Assembly: GCF_030811595.1 (NCBI RefSeq)
Contig: NZ_JAUSRB010000002.1
Coordinates: forward strand, 620,001 to 684,000
DNA length: 64,000 bases
Source: Streptosporangium brasiliense
GTDB taxonomy: Bacteria; Actinomycetota; Actinomycetes; Streptosporangiales; Streptosporangiaceae
Reading direction: 5' to 3'
A program made the position numbers and the translations under genes. The notes under the pieces were generated by a model. That model was given only the letters and a program-made list of their open reading frames with translations, was not told where the DNA came from and made no database searches. Within the stretch, counting starts at the first letter, position 1, and every line of letters starts with the position of its first letter. Shown here one piece after another: positions 25,927 to 35,320 of this stretch.

Positions 25927-26691
25927 ATGTGGCAGCCCACTCACCCCCGGCATGCCCAGCGGACCAGCCTGCGCCGCATGGGGCTGTTCGCGTGCCTCAT
26001 GACGGTGCTGCTGCTGGGCTTCCTCATCGGCCGTGGCAGCCGCGGCGAGGAGACCCCCAGCCAGATCTACCTGAACAACGCCGGGCCGACGGAGCCGACG
26101 CCCACCGCCGCGACCGCCGGACGGCTCGGCCGCCGCGCCCCGCTCGCCCGGGTCGCCCGCCCCTCCGCCACCCCCGTGACGACGACCCGGCAGCCCACGC
26201 CACGCACCACCCGGGCCGCCCGCGACCCGCTCGACGAATACGCCGACGGCGACTCCCACTACATCCTCAATGGCGAGGGGGGACCGGACACCTCCGCCGT
26301 CTCCACCCCCCTGACCGCGATGGAGAAGGCGATCATCCGCCTCACCAACGCCGAGCGCCGGCGGCACGGCTGCGCTCCGCTCCGCATCGACAGGCGGCTG
26401 GTCGCCTCGGCCAGGAGCCACTCGGAGGAGATGGCCAAGAGCGGCACCTTCTCCCACAACTCCCCCGACGGCGCCTCGCCCTGGGAGCGGATGGAGGCCG
26501 CCGGCTACCGCGACGGGGGCGCGGAGAACATCGGCCGCGGCTACGCCTCGGCCGCCGAGACGGTGCGGAGCTGGATGGCCACCAGCAGCCACCGGGGCAA
26601 CATCCTCAACTGCAAGCTGACCGCCACCGGCGTCGGGACGATGGAGGGCCCGGGCGGTCCCTGGTGGACACAGGACTTCGGCTACTCCTGA
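25927..26691 (+). CDS. Secreted or membrane-tethered CAP/SCP-family protein
   Basis: The 254-residue protein has an N-terminal hydrophobic segment (MGLFACLMTVLLLGFLIG, about residues 18-35) that acts as signal or anchor. A Pro/Thr/Arg-rich linker leads to a CAP domain (about 130-254). CAP motifs are visible: HSEEMAKSGTFSH, AENIGRGY, WMATSSHRGNIL and WWTQDFG, including the two His and two Glu of the putative cavity. ATG 25927 was chosen since the frame upstream of it lies in promoter-like sequence. Bacterial CAP proteins are extracellular and their biochemical role is mostly undefined. Confidence 0.85.
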   Translation: MWQPTHPRHAQRTSLRRMGLFACLMTVLLLGFLIGRGSRGEETPSQIYLNNAGPTEPTPTAATAGRLGRRAPLARVARPSATPVTTTRQPTPRTTRAARDPLDEYADGDSHYILNGEGGPDTSAVSTPLTAMEKAIIRLTNAERRRHGCAPLRIDRRLVASARSHSEEMAKSGTFSHNSPDGASPWERMEAAGYRDGGAENIGRGYASAAETVRSWMATSSHRGNILNCKLTATGVGTMEGPGGPWWTQDFGYS

Positions 26692-26714
26692 GCCAATCGG
26701 CTCCGATCCCGGGC

Positions 26715-26720
26715 TAGTCT
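26715..26720 (+). promoter_or_regulatory. Candidate -10 box for first proline-rich membrane gene
   Basis: TAGTCT ends 6 nt before ATG 26727; leaderless type. Confidence 0.45.
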
Positions 26721-26726
26721 CGGCGC

Positions 26727-27860
26727 ATGGGTTTTCCCGGGGAGCCGCCGCGCCGCCAGCCGTACGTCCAGCCTGACGCGTCGCCGCCCGCACAGGGTGA
26801 GCGCTGGTTCGAGCCCGCACCGCAGGGCCACAGTCCCGGCGGCCCCGGCGCCGCGCCCTACGGCCGCGATCGTGACGGTTTCGACGCCGCTCCCCACGGC
26901 CGCCGCCCGGACGGTTTCGATGCCGGGCCGTACGACCGCGGCCCGGACGCTCCCCACGGCCGCCGCCCGGACGGCTTTGACGCCGGGCCGTACGGCCATG
27001 GCCCGGACGGCCCGGAGGCCGGATCCCACGGCCCCGGCCCGGACGGCCCCGCGACGCCGGCCAGGCCCGCCCGGCCCGGACGGCAGGAGCCGCCGCAGGA
27101 GCCCCGGCAGGCGATGTGGAGCCCCTACGACGAGGGCCCGCGCTCCCGGCGGCCGATCTTCATCGCGGTCGGCGCGCTCGGCGTGCTGGTCGCCGGAGGC
27201 GTCGGCCTGGCCATGCTCGCCAACTCCGACCCGGCCCCGCAGTCCGCCACGGCGAGCCCGCCGTCCCGGATCTCCAACGCGCCGGTCCCCAACAACCCGG
27301 GCGACAAGTTCGGGTTCGCCGCCTCCCGCACCACCGACCCCTATCCGCTGACGCTGAAGGAGGTGTTCAAGCGCGCGAATGTGTCACACGGCGGCCAGCG
27401 CTACCTGATGACCATCAGCAGGCTCGACAAGAAGTGCAAGGACGCCGTGGTGGGCAGCAAGCTGCAGAAGGCCCTCACCGCGGGCAAGTGCACCCAGATC
27501 CTGCGCGCCAGCTTCCGCGACGCCTCAGGAAAGATCATCGGCACCGTGGGGGTCGCCAACCTCAGGACGTCGGCGGCGGCCTCCAAGGTCGTCTCGGTCG
27601 GAGCCGGCAAGTCCCGGGAGGAATACCTCAAGGCGCTTCCAGGCAAGGATAAAGTCACCAAATTTCTCGGCACGGGAGAGGCGTTCGCGGGCGGATGGAC
27701 CCACGGGCACTACGCCGTGATGGTCTGGTTCCAGTACAAGGACGGCCACCTGCCGAAGAAGACCGAGGTCAAGAAGCTCAACCAGGCGGCCTTCGGGGCC
27801 GCCGACGCCACCGTCTCGCCCGCCCTGGAGTCCCGCTCGCTGACCGGGAGACGGCCCTGA
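26727..27860 (+). CDS. Pro/Gly-rich single-pass membrane protein, paralogue 1
   Basis: I do not recognise a named family. The 377 residues comprise a Pro/Gly/Asp-rich cytosolic part (1-140) with PHGRRPDGFDAGPY repeated. One membrane helix follows (FIAVGALGVLVAGGVGLAML, about 145-164), then an outside domain of about 200 residues. That domain contains KKCKDAVVG...GKCTQILRASF and WTHGHYAVMVWFQYKDGHLP. The same pattern recurs at the end of the next gene. The pair of Cys may form a disulfide. A TAGTCT box suggests a leaderless mRNA. Function unknown. Confidence 0.75.
   Translation: MGFPGEPPRRQPYVQPDASPPAQGERWFEPAPQGHSPGGPGAAPYGRDRDGFDAAPHGRRPDGFDAGPYDRGPDAPHGRRPDGFDAGPYGHGPDGPEAGSHGPGPDGPATPARPARPGRQEPPQEPRQAMWSPYDEGPRSRRPIFIAVGALGVLVAGGVGLAMLANSDPAPQSATASPPSRISNAPVPNNPGDKFGFAASRTTDPYPLTLKEVFKRANVSHGGQRYLMTISRLDKKCKDAVVGSKLQKALTAGKCTQILRASFRDASGKIIGTVGVANLRTSAAASKVVSVGAGKSREEYLKALPGKDKVTKFLGTGEAFAGGWTHGHYAVMVWFQYKDGHLPKKTEVKKLNQAAFGAADATVSPALESRSLTGRRP
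26889..26974 (+). repeat. 26-nt direct repeat, 60 bp apart, coding
   Basis: Copies at 26889-26914 and 26949-26974 encode APHGRRPDG-like units in the Pro-rich lead of paralogue 1. Confidence 0.6.
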
Positions 27861-27952
27861 GCGGTGGCTCATCACCCTCGTTTTCCGCCGCAGAACCGGC
27901 GGGCGATACGGCCGGGAACGCCCATACCCGCATGACGATCTCCGGCTATCGC

Positions 27953-27958
27953 TACGCT
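27953..27958 (+). promoter_or_regulatory. Candidate -10 box for second proline-rich membrane gene
   Basis: TACGCT ends 7 nt before ATG 27966; leaderless type. Confidence 0.4.
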
Positions 27959-27965
27959 TCGACGT

Positions 27966-30734
27966 ATGCGTGGCCAGGAATCCGGGTCCGAGCACGAACG
28001 CGTAGCCGAGGGTTCGGCCGCACCGGCGACGCCTCCGCCGAGTTTCGGCCAGCCTTCGCCGCACGTGCCCCAGACCGATCTCACAGGTGACGATCAGCCC
28101 TACGACCCCTCGGCGTGGCCGACGCCGGCACCCGGGACCACCCAGCCGTGGACGGTCCCCGGTGACAACGGCGCCCCCTACGACTGGTTCGCCGACCCCG
28201 AGGACGACCTCCCCACCCCGTGGCCCGGCGCGCCGCGGCCTGACCGTCCCGCGTCTCCGGAGCCACCGGGGCCGGCGCGGTCCGACCTCCCCCGCCCGGA
28301 CCCCCAGCTCCCGCCCTGGGCCGGCTCCCCGCCCCCCGGCGAGCCGGCTCCTCCGCCGTGGACGGCGGCACCCGCCCCCGGCCCGTCCGGCCCGCAGTGG
28401 TCAGGGCCGCCCACGCCCGGCGGACCCTCCGGCCCGCAGTGGGCCGAGCCCTCCACACCCGGTGGACCCTCCGCCCCACAGTGGTCAGGGCCGCCCACGC
28501 CCGGCGGACCCTCCGCCCCACAGTGGGCCGAGCCGCCCATGCCCGGCGGACCGTCCGGGCCACCCGCCCCCGGCGGACCGGCACCTCAGCCATGGGCAGG
28601 CGCACCCGCCCCCGGCCCGTCCAACCCCTCCAGCCCGCAGTGGGCCGAGCCGTCCATGCCCGGTGGACCCTCCGCCCCGCAGTGGGCCGAGCCGCCCATG
28701 CCCGGCGGGCCCTCCGGACCGCTCCCGCCTGGCGGGCCCTCCGGACCATCAGCGCCCAGCGGACCGGCACCCCAACCATGGGCAGGCGCACCCACCCCCG
28801 GCCCGTCCAACCCCTCCAGCCCGCAGTGGGCCGAGCCCTCCGCCCCCGGCGGGCCCTCCGCCCCGCAGTGGGCCGAGCCCTCGGCGCCCGGCACCCCGTC
28901 CGGACCACCAGCACCCAGCGGACCGGCACCCCAACCATGGGCAGGCGCACCCACCCCCGGCCCGTCCAACCCCTCCAGCCCGCAGTGGGCCGAGCCCTCC
29001 GCCCCCGGCGGGCCCTCCGGACCATCAGCGCCCGGCCCTTCCAACCCCTCCGGACCGCAGTGGTCAGGGCCGCCCGCGCCCGGCGGGCCGTCCAGTCCTT
29101 CCGGAGCGCAGTGGCCGGGGCCGTCCGCGTCTCCGGGGCCGTCCGGGCCGCCCGGCGCCCCTCCGCTGTCCAACGCGCCGATCGTGCCCGGGGCGCCGCC
29201 GTGGCAGCCGCCGCCGGCCTTCACGGCCGCCGCCGCGGGCATGCAGGTGTGGCCCTCCTCTCCGGACGCCCCTGGCACCCCGCAGTGGCCCGCGGCCACC
29301 GGTGAGCCGGTCTGGTCCGACTCCGATGAGACGGCCGCCGGTCCGGGCGGGGCCGGTGACGTCGCCGCCTGGCCGCCCGACCCGGACGGCCTCGACGAGA
29401 ACACCGTCAACGTCCGTGCGGCCATGCCCGCCGTACCGGGTCACCAGGGGCCCGCGAGCCCCCCGCCCCCTCCCGGGCCGGACCCGCACGCCCACGCCTC
29501 GGGAGCCGTCTCCGGCCCGGTGCCACCGTCCGGGCCGGACGCCGCCCTCACCCCTCCGGGGCCGGATGTCTCCACCGCTCCCACCGCGGCTGGAGCGGGC
29601 GCCCAGCCTCCCGTCCCGCTGCCCGCGCCCGGAGCGGCCACCCAGCCCTCGATGCCCGCGCCCGCCGCGCAGAGCCCGGCCTCCCAGCCGGAGCCGACGC
29701 CCCAGGTGCCCCCGCTGTCCGCTGCGTCCGTCACCGGCACCCCGGCGCCGTCCCCCGCTCCAGCGGACCAGTCCGCCGACTCGGCCGCGCGGTCCCCCGA
29801 ACCGGAGATGCCGGCGCTGCCACCGCCGCCCGGGGACCAGCCCACCCCGCCGGGCGGCATACCGATGATCGCTCCGCCGTTCCCGAACGTCCCGGCGTCG
29901 GCGGCACCGCAGTCGGGGCCCTCGACCGGGGTCATGGAGCTGCGCGGCCCGTTCACCCCGCCCTCGGCGGTCGTGTCCGAGGTCGTGGCCGCTCCCCCCG
30001 CCCCGCCGGGCCGCAGCAGGACCGCCACCCTGCTGATCGCGGCCGTGGTGGCGGTCGTGGTCGGCGGCATCGGCACCGGCGCCTTCTTCGCCTACCAGTC
30101 GTTCAGCGGGAAGGAGACCGCCGGCGCGGCCCCGTCGGCGGTCTCCACCCCCGAGGCCGTCGACCCCACCGAGGATCCCGCTCCGGACGAGCCCGAACCG
30201 GTGAACACCACGATGCTCAACTCCGAGAAGACCGACCCCGGCAAGATGACCGTGGCCGACGCCTTCAGCAAGAAGGTCACCCTGGCCGGGACGACTTTCG
30301 TCCGGGTCAAGACCGACGTCACCCAGCAGTGCCAGAAGGCGGCGGCCGGCAAGTTCGCCAGCGCGCTGCGCAGCAAGGACTGCCGCCGGGTGCTGCGGGC
30401 CACATACGTCGACAGCAAGCGGAAGTACGCCGTGACCACGGGGATCGCGGTGCTGCCCACCCGGGAGTCCGCCGTCGAGGTCGACCAGGCCAAGAACCTC
30501 GGCAGCAACCTGTGGTTCCGCGGCCTGCCGGGCACCCCGGGCACCGGCGCCGAGCGCGTGCACATCGCGGGCGGTTACGCGGCCGGGCTGGTGTGGGGCC
30601 GCTACATCGTGTTCAGCTACGCCACCTTCAGCGACGGCCACACCCCGACGGCGAAGGAGAAAAATCTCGGCAAGGTCAGCGGCGCCTTCCGCGACCAGAC
30701 CACCAAGGTCATCGAGCGCCGCGTGACGAGCTGA
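27966..30734 (+). CDS. Large Pro-rich single-pass membrane protein, paralogue 2
   Basis: At 922 residues it is a scaled-up version of its neighbour. A very long Pro/Gly/Ser-rich N-terminal part (about 1-680) has 14-residue units such as PSAPQWAEPPMPGG, and larger blocks starting PAPQPWAGAPTPGPSNP. A membrane helix (ATLLIAAVVAVVVGGIGTGA, about 685-705) and an outside C-terminal domain of about 180 residues follow. QQCQKAAAGKFASALRSKDC and RRVLRATYVDSKRKYAV match the Cys-containing segment of paralogue 1. Proline-rich cytosolic tails often bind partner proteins, but none is named here. The 3' end is 12 bp from the convergent truA. Function unknown. Confidence 0.75.
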   Translation: MRGQESGSEHERVAEGSAAPATPPPSFGQPSPHVPQTDLTGDDQPYDPSAWPTPAPGTTQPWTVPGDNGAPYDWFADPEDDLPTPWPGAPRPDRPASPEPPGPARSDLPRPDPQLPPWAGSPPPGEPAPPPWTAAPAPGPSGPQWSGPPTPGGPSGPQWAEPSTPGGPSAPQWSGPPTPGGPSAPQWAEPPMPGGPSGPPAPGGPAPQPWAGAPAPGPSNPSSPQWAEPSMPGGPSAPQWAEPPMPGGPSGPLPPGGPSGPSAPSGPAPQPWAGAPTPGPSNPSSPQWAEPSAPGGPSAPQWAEPSAPGTPSGPPAPSGPAPQPWAGAPTPGPSNPSSPQWAEPSAPGGPSGPSAPGPSNPSGPQWSGPPAPGGPSSPSGAQWPGPSASPGPSGPPGAPPLSNAPIVPGAPPWQPPPAFTAAAAGMQVWPSSPDAPGTPQWPAATGEPVWSDSDETAAGPGGAGDVAAWPPDPDGLDENTVNVRAAMPAVPGHQGPASPPPPPGPDPHAHASGAVSGPVPPSGPDAALTPPGPDVSTAPTAAGAGAQPPVPLPAPGAATQPSMPAPAAQSPASQPEPTPQVPPLSAASVTGTPAPSPAPADQSADSAARSPEPEMPALPPPPGDQPTPPGGIPMIAPPFPNVPASAAPQSGPSTGVMELRGPFTPPSAVVSEVVAAPPAPPGRSRTATLLIAAVVAVVVGGIGTGAFFAYQSFSGKETAGAAPSAVSTPEAVDPTEDPAPDEPEPVNTTMLNSEKTDPGKMTVADAFSKKVTLAGTTFVRVKTDVTQQCQKAAAGKFASALRSKDCRRVLRATYVDSKRKYAVTTGIAVLPTRESAVEVDQAKNLGSNLWFRGLPGTPGTGAERVHIAGGYAAGLVWGRYIVFSYATFSDGHTPTAKEKNLGKVSGAFRDQTTKVIERRVTS
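28380..29120 (+). repeat. Coding Pro-rich repeats of 42 bp and about 160-180 bp
   Basis: Units of about 42 bp encode PSAPQWxxPxxPGG. Longer blocks near 28590, 28765 and 28925 share stretches of more than 60 identical nt. Slippage or unequal exchange would change the length of the cytosolic tail. Confidence 0.8.
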
Positions 30735-30746
30735 GCCAGGCGTCCG

Positions 30747-31811
30747 TCAGACGCTGAGCGTGCGCACCCGGCGGGTCTCCACGGCCCGCCGGGCCAGCTC
30801 CCCGGCCCCGGGGTAGCGCACCTCCTCCAGGCAGAGGCCGTGCGCCGGTGCCACGTGCACCCCGGAGTCCCGTACGGCCCGCGTGAGCACCTGTCCCGGC
30901 CAGTCCACCGGGAGGCGTCCCTCCCCGACGGGCAGCAGCGACCCGATGAGGGCCCGGACCATCGAGTGGCAGAACGCGTCGGCCACCACCGTCGCGACGA
31001 GGAGGCCGTCCTCCTGGACCCAGTCGAGCCGCTGCAGCTCGCGGATCGTGGTCGCGCCCTCGCGCTTCTTGCAGAAGGCGGCGAAGTCGTGCTCGCCCAG
31101 CAGGGCGGCCGCGGCCGCGTTCAGCCGGTCGAGGTCGAGCGGCCGGGCGTACCAGAGGACCTCACGGCGGCGGAGCGGGTCGACGCCGCCCGGAGCGTCG
31201 CAGACCCGGTAGGCGTAGCGCCGTGACATCGCGGAGAATCGTGCGTCAAAGCCCTCAGGAGCCACCGTAACGCGATAAATCCTGACATCGGGGGGCAGAA
31301 CCCCGGCCAGCCGTCTACGGAGGCTGGAGAGCCTCTCATCGATGTCCGCCGGGATCCCGGTCCCGGAGCCGGTGGCCGTCACGGAGAGGGGGTCGGCCGC
31401 CATCCGGGCGGGGGCGGCCCCAGGGTCCGCCCCGGAGCCGGAGTCCGCCCCGCAAACAGGAGCCGTCGCGGAAGCGGGAGCCGTCGCGGAGATAGAGCCG
31501 GTCTCAGAGGCCGCCCCGGAGGCGGCCCTCCCGGGGGCCGAGCCCCCCGTGGAGGCGGCGGCCCGGCGGCTGTGCCTGGTCTCCAGCGCCTCGAACGCCC
31601 CGGCCTCCAGATCCACGTGGGCCACCTGACCCCGGGCGTGCACGCCGGCGTCGGTCCGCCCGGCGACGGTCAGCGCCGGCGGCTCGGGGAGCCGGAGAAT
31701 CTTGCCGAGCGCCCCCTCGATCTCCCCCTGGACCGTCCGCCGGCCGGGCTGCTTCGCCCAGCCGGAGAAGTCGGTGCCGTCGTATGCGAGATCCAGGCGC
31801 AGCCGTACCAC
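30747..31811 (-). CDS. truA: tRNA pseudouridine(38-40) synthase with a low-complexity insert
   Basis: TruA makes pseudouridine at positions 38-40 of the tRNA anticodon arm. The catalytic Asp is Asp54 in [38 protein letters not shown] and [13 protein letters not shown] are further TruA motifs. The 354-residue length is 70-90 above usual. The excess is an Ala/Gly/Ser/Thr-rich stretch at about residues 76-155, just after the catalytic loop and before [21 protein letters not shown]. The start is GTG 31811 with GGGAGGA upstream. It follows rplQ, from which it is separated by a hairpin. Confidence 0.93.
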   Translation of the reverse strand: MVRLRLDLAYDGTDFSGWAKQPGRRTVQGEIEGALGKILRLPEPPALTVAGRTDAGVHARGQVAHVDLEAGAFEALETRHSRRAAASTGGSAPGRAASGAASETGSISATAPASATAPVCGADSGSGADPGAAPARMAADPLSVTATGSGTGIPADIDERLSSLRRRLAGVLPPDVRIYRVTVAPEGFDARFSAMSRRYAYRVCDAPGGVDPLRRREVLWYARPLDLDRLNAAAAALLGEHDFAAFCKKREGATTIRELQRLDWVQEDGLLVATVVADAFCHSMVRALIGSLLPVGEGRLPVDWPGQVLTRAVRDSGVHVAPAHGLCLEEVRYPGAGELARRAVETRRVRTLSV

Positions 31812-31831
31812 GATGTTCCTCCCGGAGAACG

Positions 31832-31874
31832 GAACGGGCCCGGCACCTCCCGCGAGGGAGCGCCGGGCCCGTTC
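31832..31874. terminator. Hairpin between rplQ and truA
   Basis: Perfect 13-bp outer arms (31832-31844, 31862-31874) plus an inner 5-bp stem with a GCGA loop, 16 nt after the rplQ stop. Its position suggests partial termination before truA. Confidence 0.7.
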
Positions 31875-31889
31875 ACCGGACCTGAAAGA

Positions 31890-32429
31890 TCAGGCGTTGT
31901 CCTTCTTGGCCTCGGCCTCGGTCTCCTCGGCGGGAGCCTCGGCGCTCTCCTCGGCGGCCTTCGGCTCCTCGGTGACCTCGGCGGTCTCCTCGGCCTTGGG
32001 CTCCTCCGCCTTGGGGGCCTCGGCGGCAGCCGGAGCGGCGGCCGGGACCTTGCCGGTGCGGACCGTGTTCAGCGGCTCGGAGACCAGCTCGATGACGGCC
32101 ATGGGAGCGGCGTCACCCTTACGGGCGCCGATCTTCGTGATGCGGGTGTAGCCACCGGGACGCTCGGCGAAGGTCGGTGCGATCTCCGTGAACAGGTGGT
32201 GGACCACGCCCTTGTCACGGACGACGGTCAGCACCTGGCGACGGTTGTGCATGTCGCCCTTCTTCGCCTTGGTGATCAGCCGCTCCGCCAGCGGACGCAG
32301 GCGCTTGGCCTTGGCCACGGTGGTCGTGATCCGGCCGTGCTGGAACAGCTGGGTGGCGAGGTTCGACAGGATCAGCCGCTCGTGAGCCGGGCTTCCGCCG
32401 AGACGGGCACCCTTTGCGGGCTGAGGCAT
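31890..32429 (-). CDS. rplQ: 50S ribosomal protein L17 (bL17)
   Basis: The conserved core (about residues 1-120) starts [20 protein letters not shown] and includes [19 protein letters not shown] and [20 protein letters not shown] highly acidic Ala/Glu tail of about 50 residues follows (ending [11 protein letters not shown]), so the 179-residue product is longer than the 120-130 of E. coli-type L17. Such tails are common in actinobacteria. It ends the alpha operon after rpoA. Confidence 0.96.
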   Translation of the reverse strand: MPQPAKGARLGGSPAHERLILSNLATQLFQHGRITTTVAKAKRLRPLAERLITKAKKGDMHNRRQVLTVVRDKGVVHHLFTEIAPTFAERPGGYTRITKIGARKGDAAPMAVIELVSEPLNTVRTGKVPAAAPAAAEAPKAEEPKAEETAEVTEEPKAAEESAEAPAEETEAEAKKDNA

Positions 32430-32516
32430 TTCGTTCTCCTTGAGAGTGAACCCGCCCCGGCCGTACTAGGTACCGGGGTCGGGCCGGGGAGTCGCTCGAT
32501 CCCCGTTACAGAAAAA

Positions 32517-33533
32517 TCAGTACTGCTCGGTCTCGACGTACGCGCTGTCGTCGTCGTCGTAGCCGCCGCCGGCCACCGCGCTGGGGTCGAACCCGGGCGG
32601 GGAGTCCTTCAGCGCGAGCGTCATCTCGTGCAGCTTCTGCTTGACCTCTTCGATGGACTTGGCACCGAAGTTACGGATGTCCAGCAGGTCCTGCTCGCTG
32701 CGGGCCACGAGCTCACCCACGGTGTGGATGCCCTCGCGCTTGAGGCAGTTGTAGGAGCGGACCGTGAGGTTCAGCTCCTCGATCGGCAGCGCCAGATCGG
32801 CGGCCAGGGCCGCGTCCGTCGGCGACGGGCCGATGTCGATGCCCTCGGCCTCGACGTTCAGCTCGCGGGCGAGACCGAACAGCTCGACGAGGGTCTTACC
32901 GGCCGAGGCCACCGCGTCGCGGGGCTTCATGCACGGCTTGGTCTCGACGTCCAGGATCAGACGGTCGAAGTCGGTGCGCTGCTCGACACGGGTCGCCTCG
33001 ACCTTGTAGGTGACCTTGAGCACCGGGGAGTAGATGGAGTCGATCGGGATACGGCCGATCTCCTGGCCCGGCTGCTTGTTCTGCGCCGCGGAGACGTAGC
33101 CGCGACCGCGCTCGACGGTCAGCTCCATCTCCAGCTTCGCCTTGCCGTTGAGGGTGGCGATGCGCAGCTCGGGGTTGTGCACCTCGACACCGGCCGGGGG
33201 CGCGATGTCGGCGGCGGTGACGTCGCCGGGGCCCTGCTTGCGCAGGTACATCACCACGGGCTCGTCGTGCTCGGAGGAGACGACCAGTTCCTTGAGGTTG
33301 AGGATGATGTCGGTGACATCCTCCTTGACGCCCGGGACGGTCGAGAACTCGTGCAGCACGCCCTCGATGCGGATGCTGGTCACGGCCGCGCCCGGGATGG
33401 ACGACAGCAGCGTGCGCCGCAGCGAGTTGCCGATGGTGTAGCCGAAGCCCGGCTCCAGCGGCTCGATGATGAACTTGGACCGGGTCTCCTCGAGGGACTC
33501 CTCAAGAAGGGTCGGCCGCTGAGCGATCAGCAT
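32517..33533 (-). CDS. rpoA: DNA-directed RNA polymerase subunit alpha
   Basis: The 338-residue subunit has an N-terminal assembly domain (about 1-230; [20 protein letters not shown]) and a C-terminal domain (about 245-320; [19 protein letters not shown]). The latter binds UP elements and activators through a helix-hairpin-helix. A short acidic tail ends the protein. It lies after rpsD, with a stable hairpin in the 99-bp gap, and before rplQ, as in other alpha operons. Confidence 0.98.
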   Translation of the reverse strand: MLIAQRPTLLEESLEETRSKFIIEPLEPGFGYTIGNSLRRTLLSSIPGAAVTSIRIEGVLHEFSTVPGVKEDVTDIILNLKELVVSSEHDEPVVMYLRKQGPGDVTAADIAPPAGVEVHNPELRIATLNGKAKLEMELTVERGRGYVSAAQNKQPGQEIGRIPIDSIYSPVLKVTYKVEATRVEQRTDFDRLILDVETKPCMKPRDAVASAGKTLVELFGLARELNVEAEGIDIGPSPTDAALAADLALPIEELNLTVRSYNCLKREGIHTVGELVARSEQDLLDIRNFGAKSIEEVKQKLHEMTLALKDSPPGFDPSAVAGGGYDDDDSAYVETEQY

Positions 33534-33593
33534 GTGGGATCTCCCCTTGCATGGCGGCGCCCGCTATTTGACGCCGCTCGAAACAACAGCATA

Positions 33594-33621
33594 GGTGCCG
33601 TACGGCGGACCGCACGGCACC
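33594..33621. terminator. Hairpin with UCCG tetraloop between rpsD and rpoA
   Basis: A 12-bp stem with one G-U pair on the minus-strand RNA closes a C(UCCG)G loop, a stable UNCG type. It starts 11 nt after the rpsD stop. It may attenuate or process the rpsD-rpoA message. Confidence 0.6.
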
Positions 33622-33632
33622 CCTGTGAGCTA

Positions 33633-34259
33633 CTACTTGGAGTAGAGCTCGACGATCAGCTGCTCCTGGACCTGGGTGTCGATCTGCTGACGGACCGGGA
33701 GCTGGTGGATCAGGACGCGCATGGCCTCCGGGGCCACGCCCAGCCAGGCCGGGAACGTCTTGTCACCGGAGGTGGCGCGGGCCACCTCGTAGGGCAGAAG
33801 GTTGCGCGAACGCTCGCGGACCTCGACGATGTCGTGCTCGCGGACGCGGTACGACGGGATGTCGACCTTCTTGCCGTTCACCAGGATGTGGCCGTGACGG
33901 ACCTGCTGGCGGGCGGCGTCGCGGGACTCGGCGAAACCGGCGCGGTAGACCACGTTGTCGAGACGGCTCTCCAGGATCTGGAGGAGGTTCTCGCCGGTCT
34001 TGCCGCCCTTGCGGTTGGCTTCCTCGTAGTAGTTGCGGAACTGCTTCTCGAGGATGCCGTAGATGCGGCGGGTCTTCTGCTTCTCCCGGAGCTGGAGCTG
34101 GTACTCCGACTCCTTCGGACGGCCGCGGCCGTGCTCACCCGGCGGGTAAGGACGGATCTCGATGGGGCACTTCGCGGACTCGCACTTCTTGCCCTTGAGG
34201 AAGAGCTTGGTCTTCTCCCGACGGCAGAGCTTGCAGTCCGCACCCGTGTAACGAGCCAT
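33633..34259 (-). CDS. rpsD: 30S ribosomal protein S4 (uS4), zinc-binding form
   Basis: The 208-residue primary 16S-binding protein has the S4 RNA-binding domain (SRLDNVVYRAGFAESRDAAR). The N-terminus DCKLCRREKTK...KKCESAKC keeps four Cys in a C-X2-C...C-X4-C pattern, the zinc (C+) form. In E. coli S4 represses its own operon through the leader; no such leader was recognised here. It sits between rpsK and rpoA. Confidence 0.97.
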   Translation of the reverse strand: MARYTGADCKLCRREKTKLFLKGKKCESAKCPIEIRPYPPGEHGRGRPKESEYQLQLREKQKTRRIYGILEKQFRNYYEEANRKGGKTGENLLQILESRLDNVVYRAGFAESRDAARQQVRHGHILVNGKKVDIPSYRVREHDIVEVRERSRNLLPYEVARATSGDKTFPAWLGVAPEAMRVLIHQLPVRQQIDTQVQEQLIVELYSK

Positions 34260-34279
34260 TTTCTATCTTCTCCTGGGCG

Positions 34280-34684
34280 TCAGACGCGACGGCGCTTGGG
34301 CGGACGGCAGCCGTTGTGCGGCACGGGGGTGACGTCCTGAATGGAGCCAACCTCGAGGCCGGTCGCCTGCAGCGAACGGATGGCGGTCTCACGGCCGGAA
34401 CCGGGGCCCTTGACGAAGACGTCGACCTTGCGCATGCCGTGCTCCATGGCGCGGCGAGCAGCGTTCTCGGCGGCCATCTGCGCGGCGAACGGGGTGGACT
34501 TACGGGAGCCCTTGAACCCGACGTGGCCGGCGCTGGCCCAGGAGATCACGTTCCCGCTCGGGTCGGTGATCGAGACGATCGTGTTGTTGAACGTGCTCTT
34601 GATGTGGGCGTGCCCGTGAGCGACGTTCTTCTTTTCCTTGCGGCGCACCTTCTTCGGGGCACCCTGGCGGCTCTTAGGAGGCAT
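34280..34684 (-). CDS. rpsK: 30S ribosomal protein S11 (uS11)
   Basis: The 134-residue protein has the standard fold signature [19 protein letters not shown] and [17 protein letters not shown], and the C-terminal [13 protein letters not shown]. It lies on the platform of the small subunit near the Shine-Dalgarno helix. It is flanked by rpsM (45-bp gap) and rpsD (20-bp gap). Confidence 0.97.
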   Translation of the reverse strand: MPPKSRQGAPKKVRRKEKKNVAHGHAHIKSTFNNTIVSITDPSGNVISWASAGHVGFKGSRKSTPFAAQMAAENAARRAMEHGMRKVDVFVKGPGSGRETAIRSLQATGLEVGSIQDVTPVPHNGCRPPKRRRV

Positions 34685-34729
34685 TCTTTGCCTTCACTCC
34701 TGAGGTCTTCGGTCCTGCGGCTGCGCGGA

Positions 34730-35110
34730 CTACTTCTTACCGGGCTTCTTCTTGCCGGCCACGGTCTTCTTCTTGCCCTTACGGGTGCGCGCGTTGGTCT
34801 GCGTACGCTGACCGTGCACGGGAAGGCCACGGCGGTGCCGGATGCCCTGGTAGCACTGAATCTCGATCTTGCGACGGATGTCGGCCTGAACCTCGCGACG
34901 GAGGTCACCCTCGATCTTGAAGTTCGCCTCGATGTAGTCACGCAGCGGGACGAGCTCCTCGTCCGTGAGCTGGTGGACACGGAGGTCGCCGTTCACGCCG
35001 GTGGCCTTGAGGGTCTCGAGCGCACGGGTGCGGCCGATTCCGAAAATGTAGGTGAGAGCGATCTCCAGCCGCTTGTCGCGGGGGAGGTCGACGCCAACCA
35101 GGCGAGCCAT
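34730..35110 (-). CDS. rpsM: 30S ribosomal protein S13 (uS13)
   Basis: The 126-residue product starts [20 protein letters not shown]. The frame is open 19 codons further upstream, but ATG 35110 is the family start and AGGAGA lies just upstream. Core [14 protein letters not shown] and a Lys-rich tail contact P-site tRNA and the subunit bridge. A 210-bp gap separates it from rpmJ, with GC-rich self-complementary sequence but no gene. Confidence 0.97.
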   Translation of the reverse strand: MARLVGVDLPRDKRLEIALTYIFGIGRTRALETLKATGVNGDLRVHQLTDEELVPLRDYIEANFKIEGDLRREVQADIRRKIEIQCYQGIRHRRGLPVHGQRTQTNARTRKGKKKTVAGKKKPGKK

Positions 35111-35320
35111 GGTCGGGCATTCTCCTTCTTTGTGGCGGAGGTCCTGCGCCTCACTTCCCCTCCCCATGCCCGGGGTGAGGGCCCCGGCCTCCGACCGGGG
35201 GTCTCCTGCGTGGTCCGGCCTCCGGCCGCCTTCGCAGGTGTGAAGCGCGATTACTTTGCGGCCTCACATGGCTCGAGCCCGCCACCAGGAGCGGACTCTT
35301 GCAAGACCTGTTATCTGTGA

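Noticed and set aside
31572..34340. Plus-strand frame over rplQ, rpoA and rpsD
   Set aside because: It spans three conserved minus-strand genes and their gaps, with no similarity of its own.
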